From Anaspis maculata (taxonomy: Eukaryota; Arthropoda; Insecta; Coleoptera; Scraptiidae), in contig OX421965.1 in NCBI GenBank assembly GCA_949128115.1, forward strand, positions 30,189,681 to 30,253,680: 64,000 bases of DNA, in the 5' to 3' direction. The translations under genes were made by a program, and so were the position numbers. Below, piece after piece: positions 23,876 to 36,420 of this stretch (positions within the stretch are counted from its first letter, which is position 1; every line of letters starts with the position of its first letter). The notes under the pieces were generated by a model. That model made no database searches, was not told the origin of the DNA, and worked only from the letters and a program-made list of their open reading frames with translations.

Positions 23876-24814
23876 AAACCGCTGACGGCAACCGAACGAC
23901 CTGCCATCAGAATTTGTGAAAACCAGACGTCGGATTTTGTCGGGGTATTTTTTTGAAAACTTTCGCAAACGAATCGCCTCCCAAGTTGAGGGTGAGAATT
24001 TGTTACGTTTTCGCGGCGGAAACTCGGCTTTTCGAGGAGAATTTCGAGAAATTTGGTGTGAAATGCCGACCGGGGGGTTTCGGGGGTCGCGTGTCGTCCA
24101 ATGCGGGCCATGCGACGGGGTTTTTCTTGAAAATTTGCCAAAAAATGTTGAAATTGGAGTACGCCCCGGCTAATCTGACAGGAACGTCAATTGACGCTCT
24201 CCGTTTTGGCAAACTCAACACTTAGGAGCATTTCAACAGTGCTTTTGGAACAAAATTGACCATGTCAGCATGGAAAATTGAACCGTGGCCTCGAGGAGAC
24301 TTTTGAGCGTCCATCAGACACAAAACACAAGAGCCACCTCTAAATTCGACGGCACTTTGATCAAATTACTCAGGCCGGGGCAGATGTTGACGGCGTAATT
24401 TCACAAAAACAAGCAAGTTGAGGGGGTAAAACACGTCTGGGGGGTACTCACAATTTATTTGCAATTTCCAGCGGCTTTCCATTTCGAGAAAGGGGCCTTT
24501 TCGGTCCTCCAGAGTTTATTTCATGTCGGTTACAAGGATTCCTTGTCGCGACTTGTTCTCTGCGGGATCCATGATAATTCTATCGGACCTTCTGGCCAGA
24601 CCTCCAGAAAAGGTCCGTGTTTTGATTTGTGTCCTTGTTTCGAAGTTTTTCTTGTCAATTTTTCCAAAATCTCACTACAAAAATCGGCCAAATTACTCAG
24701 CGTCGCAGTTGTTGTGTTGTGCCATTTGCAAATGTCAATGTAATGTCACAGCACTTCTTAGGTAGTTTTTCACGGATTCCTTTGACAGTTTTTCGCGAGT
24801 GCTCTCAGATACAG
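23876..24814. other. Unrecognised GC-richer DNA between repeats
   Basis: About 900 bp with several short open frames on both strands and more CpG than the surroundings. No known motif or convincing exon. It lies between the left inverted block and the tandem array and may be part of the same composite element. Confidence 0.4.
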
Positions 24815-26045
24815 AGGTGAACAATCGAGGTGTATCTATCAAAATTGACGTTTTGACAGTTCGAAGGCCGCCATATCGGACTTTTGCATTTTTCAACCGA
24901 TCCGATTGGGATTTAATATCTATAACCACTTGAGACGGACAACCGGAATGCATCTGTCACATTTTGCCATAGGATATTGCCCGTTCATTAATCAATTATA
25001 CAAACTCAGAAAAGTTCAAATTTCGGACTACACAACACCCAGACTTTTCACCGGGAATCGAACCCGGTACTTCCGCGTCGCAGGCAGCCACTCGACCGCC
25101 TGCGCCTATAACAAGAAAAAGCCGATAAGGAAAAAAACATTTTTTTTTTAATTTAAAATATCTGTCAAATTTTGATTTTTGACGTTCCAAGAGGCCGTCA
25201 TATTGAACTTTTGTATTTTTCAACCTATCCGAATGGGATTTTGAATCTATGACAACTTGAAATAAGCAATCTGAATACATCTGTCAAATTTGTCGTTTTG
25301 ACAGTATTAATTCCGCCGTCATATTGAACTCTCGCATTTTTCAACCTATCTGATTAGGATTCAGATCCTATATACTTGCTTTGGTTAGGCAGTCGAGATG
25401 CATCTGTCAAATTTCGATTTTTGACGTTTCTAGAGGTCGCCATGTTGAACTTTGGCATTTTTCAACCGATCTGATTGGTATTTTGAACCCATAGCTACTT
25501 AAGATAGGCGATCAAAATGCATCTGTCAAATGTTGATTTTTGACGTTTCAAGAGGCCGCCATATTAAATTTCTGCATTTCTCAACCGATCTGATTGGAGG
25601 GAGGGAGGGTGGAGGGAGACTTGAGGTTGGCGAATATAATGCGTCTGTCAAATTTAGATTTTTAACCAGGTTTTTGACGTTTCAAGAAGCCGCCATATTG
25701 AACTTTTGCATTTTTCAACTGATCTGATTGGAATTTTGAACCTATACCCACTTGAGGTTGACGTTCAAGATGCTTTCGTCAAATTTTGATTTTTGAAGTT
25801 TTAAGAGGCCGCTATATCGAACTTTTTTCATTTCAAAACAGATTATATTGAGATTTTGAACAAATACATGAACAATCGAAATGCATATATCGATTTTGAT
25901 ATTTTGGCTGTTCAAAGCGCCAGCCCCGTATTGAACCATTGCTTTTTTCAACCGATTTCATTGGGTTTTCAAACCTATACTTGGTTAAGAATGTTCAGAT
26001 GATCAATTGGAACGTATCTGTGAAATTTTGAGTTTTGGACATACT
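24815..26045 (+). repeat. Tandem array of about 120-bp units
   Basis: Roughly nine diverged units, each with catctgtcaaattttgattt, gacgtttcaagaggccgcc, catattgaacttttgcattt and caaccgatctgattgg. Unit starts near 24,830, 25,162, 25,279, 25,400, 25,520, 25,643, 25,770, 25,885 and 26,010 give a 115-125 bp period. A 200-bp SINE-like insertion separates the first unit from the rest. Divergence between units shows it is old. Confidence 0.85.
24960..25159 (-). mobile_element. SINE-like insertion in the tandem array
   Basis: Bounded by ATCTGTCA duplicates (24952-24959 and 25160-25167). On the minus strand it contains a class II tRNA-like head with GGTCGAGTGG (box A) and GGGTTCGATTCCC (box B). A tail region then shares a tgttgtgtagtcc-like phrase with the SINE at 23410. 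An unusual AT-rich segment lies upstream of the tRNA head, as also seen at 34460-34770. Confidence 0.65.
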
Positions 26046-26648
26046 TTGATTTCATTTCAATTTCTCCTGTACATACATATTCAAAAAGGCTCCTAAGCAA
26101 CACAGTTCTGCTTCTCTTTCCACTACACGGTGCATTCCGCGGCAGCACCTTGTTTACGGTTCAAGTTTTCACAACACATATCGTCGTTTCCAGTATTTTC
26201 AATGGTTAGGTACCTTGAACAAAAGTAGAAATACATATTTATGAACCAAGTATAATGGTGTCTCAATTTTCCCCAACAACTCTTCACTGACCAGACACTA
26301 CTCTCAGTGACATGCGCTTCGTTCACAAGAACAAGAACCCTACAAGTCGACGCAGAAATTTAAAACATGCGAAAAACACATTTTCTCGAATTCATGTTAC
26401 TCTTGCACAATCAATTGCTCACGCCTCTTGGAAAACTTCATCTGACCAAGACACTACGGACATGAATAAATTACTAAACTCGCAAAGGTAAAACCTGACA
26501 TACGCCTAAAACAACGGAAAATCAACATCATGTATGAAATCCCCTTTCCACTTGCCCGGTGTCAGTGGAACAAATTCCCTGGCTACTTTTCAACCAATGC
26601 TGTCACCCAGGCGACGGCTTGCCCCCTACTGGAGGTTTCCCCTATATA

Positions 26649-26779
26649 CGGGGTGTTTATAAGAAACTGTGATCGCGGCAGGCATGGGTCAGGCCGAAAA
26701 ACGCAGTAACAGGCGTAATTGTAGTGATCGAAAGCGGATTTCAAAGGCGATGCGATCACAGACGTTTATATACACCCGG
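26649..26779. mobile_element. MITE, 131 bp, TA duplication
   Basis: Ends CGGGGTGTTTATAAGAAACT and, on the other strand, CCGGGTGTATATAAACGTCT, both leading into GTGATCGC. TA flanks at 26647-26648 and 26780-26781 fit a Tc1/mariner-type insertion. Confidence 0.7.
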
Positions 26780-27274
26780 TATTATAGGTTGTAAAAAATT
26801 GTAGTTTACAATTTCGAAACCTACGGAGAAAATTGTTCAGGATAAGTTTCTTCACTTTCAAATTATTTCAAAGGGGAAGCCTCCAGCAGGGGGGGTCCAT
26901 TCTCGCGTGATCACCCTTCAGTAGAAGGGGATTCTTGCGTGATCACCCTGTACCCTGTGTGATAACTTCAAACTATGATATATGTTTGTATTCAGAATAA
27001 AAAAACTGCATCGATTCCAAATCAAAACATACAGGGTTTCGCATAAGCAAAACATTTTTTTGTGACACCCTGTATATTATAGGCTGTAAAAAATTGTAGT
27101 TCACAATTTCGGAATCTATGGAAAAAATTGTTCAGAATAAGTTTTTTCACTTCCAAATTATTTCAAAGGAGAAACCTCCAGCAGAGAGGTGAATTCTCGC
27201 GTGATCAACCTTCAGTAGGGGGTATATATTTTTCCGTTATCACCCTGTACCCTGTGTGATAACTTCAAACAATA

Positions 27275-27410
27275 GGTTTGTTCCATGATCAGTCTCTGAC
27301 TGTCAGTGGACGTCAGCAGCATGCGCATTACGATTTTGGCGTTTCATAAATCGTAATGCGCAGGCTGCTGACGTCCACGGACAGTCACGGACTGCTGATG
27401 GAACAAACCT
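27275..27410. mobile_element. MITE with long near-perfect inverted repeats (136 bp)
   Basis: Arms of about 62 bp, beginning GGTTTGTTCCATGATCAG and ending CTGCTGATGGAACAAACC, leave only a short loop. It splits a repeat sequence seen uninterrupted at about 26,965. The TA/AT-rich flanks fit a TA or short AT duplication. Confidence 0.75.
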
Positions 27411-27419
27411 TATGATATA

Positions 27420-27539
27420 CCATGCGATCAACAAAATTCGGAATTGAGGTAGGCTGTGACCTGGTCAAATTTCAGGATGTCAAGCTGCTTTCGGCCAGAG
27501 CACAGCCTACCCCAATTCCGAATTTTGTTGATTGCATGG
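27420..27539. mobile_element. MITE, 120 bp, TA duplication
   Basis: Ends CCATGCGATCAACAAAATTC and its complement at the right (GAATTTTGTTGATTGCATGG), with TA at 27418-27419 and 27540-27541. Inserted ten bases from the preceding MITE into the same repeat unit. Confidence 0.75.
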
Positions 27540-27872
27540 TATATTTGTATTCAGAATAAAAAAATTGCATCGATCCCAAATAAAAATTTTGCGACACCCT
27601 GTATATTATAGGTTGTTTTAATTGTAGTTTACAATTTCGAAATCTACGGAAAATATTGTTCAGGATAAATTTCTCACTTCCAAATTATTTCAAAGGGGAA
27701 ACCTCCAGCAGGAGGGTCAATTCTCGCGTGATCACCCTGTATCTAAACTGGACTGATAATAGCGTACATGGCCCCTGGCATGCCTCCAAATACTGAGCCA
27801 ATAAATCCGCCATGATAGATCACACACATAGGTCAACAACCTCGTCAACAACGCAATCAACGGGCACTAGGA

Positions 27873-28052
27873 GAAAAAAAATCAAGTTTTGAAAAAATTA
27901 TTTCTTGATAACTATCTTCGATTTTGGAAATATTTATGGCTCAGACTAAAGTAAATCCTTGTAGTTGTCCAAAAAGGCCTGAATAGTGGATTTCTGTCAA
28001 GAAATAAGCCCGCACGGATTGATTCCGCTAAGCCTTATTTTACCAATTCACT
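27873..28052. repeat. Half copy of the MITE seen at 43920-44217
   Basis: Matches the right half of the 43920-44217 element, including gcacggattgatt and ttttaccaattca at its end, but lacks the left arm. A truncated relic. Confidence 0.6.
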
Positions 28053-31000
28053 CCTTCCCTAAAAAAGACTAAGTGAAAACTGCGAAAGAAAAAAAAATCG
28101 TCTTTCATTCTAACGCGGAACCTGGACTTCTTATCGCGGGCCATGTATGTACCACAATACTTCCCCGAAGACGTAGAGTATTCAGGAACGTAAGAGAAGT
28201 TTCTGTTCGGGAGAAATTTATTGCTATGAAAATATTGAAAATGCACTCACGCTTTTGTGCTTTATAGTCTCATTTTTCAGTTACAAATATTATCATCTAG
28301 GTCAATGTTGAAAAAAAATGGCTCAACTCATTCACTGCGAGTTTTTTTTTTCGAAAGAAAATTGGAAATTTTTCAAACTTAAAAACAGTGAATGAGTTAG
28401 TACTTAAGTTACAGTTTGGTGACACTAACACAGTTTGTCAAAAATTGGATAACGTGGCATATACCTTCCCAGCTGCAACTGTAAACGTTCTTCAGCGCTT
28501 TCGGTTTTACTTCTGCAAGAGACGCATACATCAATTTACTTTCAGGTCGTTTTCTCCACAGTTCTCAGTTCCTGCGGAACACCACCAGTAATTTCTACAA
28601 TATAATACGGGGACGGCCATTTGGCATCATGATAATATGTAATAGCATCAGGGATATGAGTCACTGCACCGAATTAACGAACTTGACTTCTAAGGTCGGT
28701 ATAATACATATCGAACCTCGTAGATATCGAACAAAACTTCATATAAAAATCCATATAAGTTAGCCAAAATCTGGATTATTTCTTCAAACGATACATTGAT
28801 ATATAGAAACGGTCTTTGGACTTAATCGAATTGGCAGAATCCTGTTTTCTCGTTTCACTCATTCATTCAATATTTCATCTGAATCCGTTTGAAAATGTAC
28901 TAATGTAGTATTGCCGGGTTAAATAATTAATGGTTGCGAAGAAGTTCTGGCTGGGATAGGAGTACAGAAGTTCTGATGATGTTGGTCGAAGTTGCTCCCG
29001 CACCGAAAGCTCCCAGCTCCGAGAGAGCAGTAGAGGAGGACGAGAAGGAGAAGAAGAGACTGATGCAAGTTTGTAATTGCGAGAGATGATGTTTAATGAC
29101 TTTTTAATGGACGGCCGACGCCGGTGCCTCTTTCAGAGGCAAACTGGGAAGGAAGAGAAGGGAAACTACTTTTGAGCGGATTGTTTAGATTCAATTTCGG
29201 CGTCATTCTTTCAGATTTTCACGAGTGTTTGTGTCCCTTGCTAACGCGATTACTCGCCAGCCAGAACAAAGGCCATCATCGTCATTCTTTCCAGTATATC
29301 CAGCTCCACATGAGTGTCTGTGTGTTTGTATGTGTGCGAGTGTCCTTTTTTTTTTCGGGAGAGGCCAAAGTCCTGATGGGCAAGAGTTGCGGTAATTACT
29401 TGAGGGGTTGTCGAGAGAGGTAGTAGGGTGGGAGCGCTCTGGACTGGAGCTGCCGGAGGTGGTGGCGAAAAGTAATCATTCTTATGCTCCGAGCTGTCAT
29501 TTCGTGCCGCCAATCAGAACGCCGTCTCGTGCACCCTTATCGAAAATAGGACAGCGGGAAATAGGATGGGATGCTGCTCATCGTCATTCATGGAGTCAGC
29601 GGGATTCGGACGAATTAACGAAAAATTCAAAAGGCTGGTAATTCGCCGGCAGTGGCATCAGGTACAACGAGGAATTCGCCGTGTGTTGTGATGATACAGT
29701 TGGCTTTTTCAGTGTGCTCCACGCCGGTTGAAGTCAAACATAATTCAATCAGTCTTTCATCAAAGCAAGGCCGTGCTCACGGGATTTCTGGTTCACCTCC
29801 TTTCATTTTTATGTTTTTTTTTGCAAAGCAGCAAACGTTTTATTCAACAAATTAAGTGGGTACACACAGGAATGTCCTTAGTTATAACGTTGTTATAATA
29901 TCGGGCGTACAAGTAAATTTCCTCTCAATGTAGACGAGTTGATCAATGTTCATAAAGAACTTATTGAGATTTGTCCATATTGTCAAGTTGTCAAGTTAAT
30001 TTTGAGTGAATTCAACTCACCATTGACTACTTGTGCTATTCACTACTCGTTGTAAAATTATTGTTTCGTATACAGCTGCAATCCTGCAATTATTATCAAA
30101 TCAGCGATGTTCAGTCATCGGAGATGAGAGCGGCCTGAAATGTACAAAATTCGCCTACCTGATAATGCGGCGTACGAAACAATAACCTTACGACTGTAGC
30201 TTTATCTCTGGTACCTGTATTATGTCTTGCAGATTTATCTTTGTATCTCTTCTCAGAATAGCTACACAAAAGGTAGTCAGTATCTGTCGTGAATAGCACT
30301 GAATGAAAACTAGGTTTTTGACTTTGGTAGTGAGTTTTTTCACGTGACTCACACTTACGCCTACTAACGGCTCAGGTTTAAGTTAGGTGGCGTGAAATTG
30401 CAGCGCTGCAAATTCCCATCTACAGCGAATTGACTGACTGAAACAGGTTGTTCTGCGATGTTATCATGGTAATCCGACGCAGTTCCGGATGCAAGTCGGA
30501 CTTGAAACTGAGCCCCAAGAGCCTATCCGAGCCCTTCATTTTATTCACAGAGGTTACTTGAGACAAAACTCACTTTTTGAGAGCTTTATATCATAGATTT
30601 GACCATATAACGCATAGGTAACTAGACTGTGTCTCAGCCAATGAGATGCACGGATTCGGGGTACTAAGAGGATATCACAGCGATGATAAGAAACAATTGA
30701 ATTTATCACCAATTTCGGCTTGTTTACCTCCTGTCAGATTGATTTCAGTTGAGGTTAACTTTTATTTTGAATGTAAACTGTTGAAAATAATAAAAAATAC
30801 TAATGAGATACTAATGAAAGAGTTTCAAACGTAATTACTTACCCCAAAAGGGGGTTCTTATACAAAATATATACAGATACAGCATTCGTCTGTGGTGTTG
30901 ATGTGGACACAGGCATTCAGATCAGAAAAATGTCACATTGGGTGGATTTACACGGGATCTGCTCGTAACATGGAAAATCATGTCCATGCAATACGCTTTA

Positions 31001-31124
31001 CCAACGATGGACGAATCTTTGAATTGCTATTCTGTAATTCATATAGACACTAAATAGGTGAACCTTAGATTTTCCTTGAAATGTCTGATGTAAGTATACA
31101 ATTCAATTTTTTTAATTTGTTATA
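28053..31124. other. Unrecognised intergenic DNA with one weak ORF
   Basis: No recognised gene. At 28979-29089 a 36-codon frame (MLVEVAPAPKAPSSERAVEE at the start, then acidic and lysine-rich) has coding-like composition and could be an exon, but no motif or splice partner was found. The rest is AT-rich, with short ORFs only. Confidence 0.35.
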
Positions 31125-32877
31125 CAGATGGGTCCAGGTTTCAGTCGACAAACTTCGCAGGCTGATAGAGGATAAAAAAAGAAGTCGACTCACCCCAAAA
31201 AGTACATATCTAAAATGCATATTAAAAAAGTTAAAGGCTTTTGAAGTTGCAGAAAAAAATAGTTTTTTTCTTGATAACTTTTGAACAACTTGACCGATTT
31301 CGCTTAAATTTTGCACATATGGCTAACAAACACGACCCCAGTGATTTCTTGAAAATTTCTTTCAAAATTCTGTCAGAATGACGCAGTGTCGTAGATATGG
31401 GGGGGTACTAACCCTCTTACCACCCTACTTTCTACGCCACTAGATATTTTGGAAAACCGTTGAAAGTATTGAATTCGGCGTTTAATTCTGAAGAGAAAAT
31501 TGGCGTATCATTGCTACATTTGAAGCAGCGGTTCCGGAGATATTTGTGTTTAAAGGTTCAAAAACACCGAATTACGCAAATGTTTCAAAATTCGAGCAGC
31601 TTTGATACAATATTTTTCAACTTTTTTTTCAATAAAATTGATCCATAATAAATTAGCTCATGAGAACATGAAAATTCGTTGTGAAAATTCATATCTTCAG
31701 CAACAATTAAATATTCAATAGGTACCTATTCACTTACTGATAGTTGAGAAGTTTAGTAAGAACAAGAACCAATGGCCCTTTGTTTCTTATTGGTCACGTT
31801 ACTGAAATTAGGAATTCTAATAACCAATTTTCAAGCTCTCATGAGCTAAATTATGGATCAATGAACTGAAAAAAGTTGAAAGTTGATGGATCAAAGCTTG
31901 CTCAAATTTTGAAACATTTGCGCAATTCGGTGTTTTTGAACCTTTAAACACATATATCTCTGAAACCGCTGCTTCAGATGTAGCAATGACGCGCCAATTT
32001 TTTCTTCAGAATTGAACGTCAAATTCAATACTTTTAACGGTTTTCCAAAATATTCAGTGGCGTAGAAAGTAGGGGGGTAAGAGGGTTAGTAACCCCCATA
32101 TCTGCGGCACTGCGTCATTCTGACAAAAAAAAACTTTCAAGAAATCACTGAGGACGTGTTTGTTAACCATATGTGCAAAATTTGAGTGGAATCGGTCAAG
32201 CTGTTCAAAAGTTATAAAGAAAAAAACAATTTTTTTCTGCAACTTTGAAGGTCTTTAACTTTTTTAATATGCATTTTAGATATGTACTTTTCGGGGTTAG
32301 TCGACTTCTTTCTTCATCCTCTATCAGCCTGCAAAGTTTGTCGACTAAAACCTGGACTTGAAAGTTGGAAGCGAATGGATCAAAGCTTGCTCGAATTTTG
32401 AAACATTTGCATAATTCGGTGCTTTTGAACCTTCAAACACAAATATCTCAGAAACCGCTGCTCCAGATGTAGCAATGACGCGCCAATTTTCTCTTCAGAT
32501 TTTAACGCCGAATTCAATACTTTTAACGGTTTTCCAAAATATCCAGTGACGTAGAAAGAGGGTTATTACCCCTCCATTTCTACGGCACTGCGTCATTCTG
32601 GCAGAATTTTTTTCAAGAAATCGCTGGGGACGTGTTTGTTAACCATATGTGCAAAATTTGAGCAAAATCGAGTGAGCTGTTCAAAACTTCAAGAAAAGAA
32701 TCAAGATCAAAAGATCAAGAAGAAAAGATCAAGAAAAAACAGTTCTTTTCTTCATCTTTGAAGGCCTGTAACTTTTTTTATATGCAGTTTAGATATGTAC
32801 TTTTTGGGGTGAGTCGACTTCTTTTTTTATCCTCTATCAGCCTGCAAAGTTTGTCGACTAAAACCTGGACCACCCTG
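31125..32877. mobile_element. Foldback with a duplicated right arm, TA duplication
   Basis: The left arm (31125-about 31660, beginning CAGATGGGTCCAGGTTTCAG) is inverted relative to the right arm (about 31840-32357). The right arm is then repeated in the same direction (about 32358-32877, ending in the complement of CAGGGTGGTCCAGG). TA flanks at 31123-31124 and 32878-32879 support Tc1/mariner-type mobility. Non-coding, with a central unique spacer of about 180 bp. Confidence 0.75.
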
Positions 32878-34445
32878 TATAGTCTTGCTGAATTTAACTC
32901 GTGGTATGATTATTAATCGATGATATTTTCTCCTGGAATCGATGCTGCACATTCAACTCGAAATTAACATCGATGATAATCATACCACTTGTTATACATA
33001 TTATTACTGAAAATAATTTCACGAATTTGCTTTGGGGATGATTGAGAGACGGACGTTTAAACACCCACTGTTTATTATTGCGTACTAAAAAATACGCTTT
33101 AAAATACTACAAGCGATCCAATCAATTTTCAAACCATTCGCTAGCCCAGTTATTCAGCTATTAGTCCGTATTTTTTTGATACATGAAATATTCCGCATAA
33201 TATTTCTACAGGGTGTTCAATGGACTGGTGCAGAATTACCGATAGTTTGACATACTTTTTTTTGAGCGAAAAATGTTTTTCTTGAATTTCAACATCATCG
33301 ACAAGAAGGTAGAACTCATACCTCGAGATGGCACTTGAATTTCCGGTTTATCTTTTCAATTTACAGATTGACCTCAAAAAGTCAACTTTTTGGTGTCAGT
33401 TGTAATATTCTTAGTCGCTGACCGATTTTAGAGATTTCGGGCTCATTTTGAAGCTCAAGCTTTAGGTAGGATCATAGGATCAAAATCAATAAGTCAATGT
33501 ATAAAAAGTGACCAAAACCTGAACCGATACTGCTGCTCTTGGAATATGAATTGGGATGAGATTGGAATAAAAATCAACTTACCTTCGAAAGAATCATCAA
33601 TTCTGAACACTTCAAAGTATCCTCTTCTTGCAAAAGACCTGAATTGTTAGTGAAAGAAACCAAATTACAATTGCATGTTTTCGGAGGAGAATCGCGGAGC
33701 CTTGCTCACATGAAGCTGCTCGTAACCAACGTTACAAAAATCGGAACAATCACTCACTTGTCGATCACTGTTTGTTAGTGGTTATTAGGTTTTTGTTACT
33801 TTGGTTACGAACATTCTCAGGTGCACAGGAGCAATATTTCTTGTTCAAAAGCAAATAGTTCAAAAATGGCCTGTTAACCCGCAATTCTAGTCTCATAGAA
33901 GAAAAAAATCGGTTGAGTCACCCCAAAACTTTCCTGACTTGTATCCAGAAACCTACCGGGTGGGCCATAGAAAACCCTGCTCGGAATTTTTTCTCCTAAA
34001 ATTTTTATTTCGCCACCGATTGTATCGAACTTTTTAGCATTGTCTAGCCAATTGAATAGGCTTTCATTCCTGTGATTCAAAATGGCCGACATTTCAAAGT
34101 TGGATGGCAGTAACAATTTAAAATTAGTTACCAGAAAGTCTAAACCAATGATGTATTATGAAGAAATAGACCTTTCTTGTCAATTTAAGACCACAACCAG
34201 TAAAATCGGGTCATCTGCTGACGAGCTATTGCACCTTACATAGGTACTCCAGGTGTTACCTTCAAATATATATTACACTTGGTGGGTTAGTGAAAAACAC
34301 GCCTGTGAAAAAAATTGATAAATTTTGGTCTTTTTTTGAAAATTTCAAACTTGTCTTATTGACCGAAAGCCCCCAAAAAGTTTGTCTTACGACCAGATTT
34401 TCGATCAAAGAGATGTTCCCACACAAAATCCAGTTAGTTTGATTC
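32878..34445. other. Unrecognised intergenic DNA
   Basis: A single ACAGGGTGTTC phrase near 33,212 is a scrap of the Tc1-like repeat family. An imperfect hairpin sits near 32,900-32,990. No gene seen. Confidence 0.4.
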
Positions 34446-34459
34446 ATGTACCCTATGAC

Positions 34460-34770
34460 ACCGGTCCTAGAAACCTGAAAGAGGCTTACTCATCTACACA
34501 TGCACAGGCACATGCACATGCACATGCATGAGCATCTCAAACATGCATTGACGGCCCCGTAGCCCAGTCGGTCGTCTGCCGTCTGTGGTGCGGATGGCGC
34601 GGGTTCGAATCCCGGTAAGTCATGGATGTTTTGTGTTTGTTGAAAAATTTGCGTATATTGTAATTCCTATGTAATAATTCACTGTTATCAATAAAAAAGC
34701 GCAAAAACTCCTATGGTACTGATAAGCCGAGAAGGAGGAAAACATTAATTTTTTAAATTAATTAATTTTA
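34460..34770 (+). mobile_element. SINE-like insertion with 14-bp target duplication
   Basis: Flanked by exact ATGTACCCTATGAC duplicates (34446-34459 and 34771-34784), typical of LINE-driven insertion. The tRNA-related head at about 34,551-34,624 has box A-like GTAGCCCAGTCGG and box B GGGTTCGAATCCC, then catggatgttttgtgtt, which it shares with the SINE at 23410 (catggatattttgtgtt). A 90-bp segment with CACATG repeats precedes the tRNA head, which is unusual for a SINE start. Confidence 0.75.
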
Positions 34771-34784
34771 ATGTACCCTATGAC

Positions 34785-36035
34785 GTAAATTTTTGGTCAT
34801 TTTTTCGAAAATTGACAGTCTCATACCAGCGTAAAGCCCCCGGTCTGACATGTAAGACATAGCAATTCTCAACAACTTTATCAACGCACATTAGACCTAC
34901 AGGGTCCAATGTGGTACCAATCATGTACCTTATGACGTAAGTTTTGAGGCACCAGCTCCTTGTCCATAACATGTTTTTCATTTCATTTTTGTCTACATTT
35001 CGACTTCGAAAAAATCCAGTGAATTTTGCGTTACATACTAATAGTGAGACCCAAGTGCGCGACAGAATGGCGCCAACTGAGAAGGTAGAATTTTGTTATC
35101 GAATTTCTTTGACTGAACGTATAGTGCGAACGCGGAACAAAAGTGACACTTTTATGAAACTTGAAGTCTCGAATTACACTTTAAAAGTGATTTGAAGCTA
35201 AAGGCATCAGAAGATTTTTAGATACTTCCAGTTTAATATGTATCTATTAAATATTTCCAACCGATGAGATTATCATGAGCGATATTCCTGCCCACTTTCG
35301 ATTTCATGCTTCAATTTCAAAATGCAAAGTTTTATGAAGTTTTGGTCACTAACCGTAGACCGAGCGTTATCCTACCAAGTTAAAAACATGATTTGAATTA
35401 GGACGCAGGTAGATGAAAGACATGTCCCTGCGCCGTTTTCAGATTAACCAACCGTAAATTTCCAACTTTCACAAGAGGGTGAACTCAAAATACGCACTAC
35501 ACACACATAATATGCGCGTCTCTACCCCTACGTCGGCGCGCACACATACACACAAGTATTTACCTCTACCGTCCCTGAAAAGCTGGAATGGAGCAAAAGA
35601 TTATTGTCGCATTTCAACGCCTCGAGGCTATGCAGATATGGTATATTTCAGATGTGATGTGAGCACAGCTCAGAGCTACGTGGAGGTAAACCCTCCTCAT
35701 CCCTGCAGAGAAGCGGCGTGATGTCGCTTTCGCACACCCCTTTCCATCAAATTCAGCTTTGTTATTATAATTCAAGAGAACAGAAATCCCCGACTGCTTG
35801 GGCTGGTGGTTTGTGCCAGTGATGCTCTGCGAAGAGAATAATTGCTGACATTAAACGACCAGGTTAGAATCCGGGCTTCGCGCAAATTGGATTGATAATT
35901 TTTGTTCATGTTTTTAAAAAACACTTATTTCATAACCGTGGCGTAAGCCCGGCTAACGTCGTAACTTCTATCCTAGTAGCTTTATAATGCGATTTTTATA
36001 ATAATGTTATGGATTCGGCTTGGCTACTTTAATAA
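34785..36035. other. Unrecognised intergenic DNA
   Basis: A second catgtaccttatgacgtaa phrase near 34,921 shows that the sequence hit by the SINE is itself repeated. Short dinucleotide CA patches occur near 35,490-35,560. No gene recognised. Confidence 0.4.
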
Positions 36036-36039
36036 TTTA

Positions 36040-36420
36040 GGGACAAACGCTTAAACACAAATTATTACGGCGTACTACTACCTTGTAACTCACATAAATT
36101 GTTGCACTTAGGTATCGCTCTACTTGGCTCTTTGCTGTCGCTCGCACTGTCGCTCTCGATTCAACTCGAAGTCTTCGATGCTGAGTCACCTCTTTATATA
36201 CCCGATTTTGCATTCCCAAATATTTCGCACTTTTTTCGGAAAAGCCTCGAAGGTTCTCGTCCTTTCCATTCCGGCTTACTTCATCTAAATTCGCGAGAGC
36301 TTCCAACCAAGCTATTGGCTCCGCGAATATTCCGGCAAGCTCTCGGTGTACGGCTCCTCCGCCAATTGTGCAGGTGTGTGTCCTATTCGTGCGTCGTGAT
36401 CTCCAACGAGCTTTGTAACT
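36040..36420 (-). repeat. LTR-like sequence, copy 1
   Basis: Homologous over most of its length to 44530-44969. Read on the minus strand it starts near GTTACAAAGCTCGTTGG, contains TTGGCGGAGGAGCCG and GCTTGCCGGAATATT, and has a TATA box (GGGTATATAAAG) followed by a plausible transcription start. Promoter-like order and two copies suggest a gypsy-type LTR. It has the same orientation as the gypsy pol remnant at 40.7-43.2 kb but is not adjacent to it, so it may be a solo LTR. Confidence 0.6.

Larger units (their letters stand above)
26620..27741 (-). repeat. Right block of the inverted ACAGGGTG repeat cluster
   Basis: Reverse-complement counterpart of 22920-23875 (phrases gaaacctccagcaggggg, tctcgcgtgatcaccctgta, cgacaccctgtatatta). 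Three MITEs interrupt it (26649-26779, 27275-27410, 27420-27539). Together the two blocks bracket about 2.75 kb of other DNA. Confidence 0.75.

Noticed and set aside
24815..26045. CRISPR array
   Set aside because: Units are about 120 bp, diverged along their whole length, and have no constant repeat with unique spacers. This is an ordinary tandem repeat in an animal genome.
35479..35721. Eighty-codon ORF as a gene
   Set aside because: Made of CA-rich low-complexity sequence, with no motif, splice context or conservation clue.
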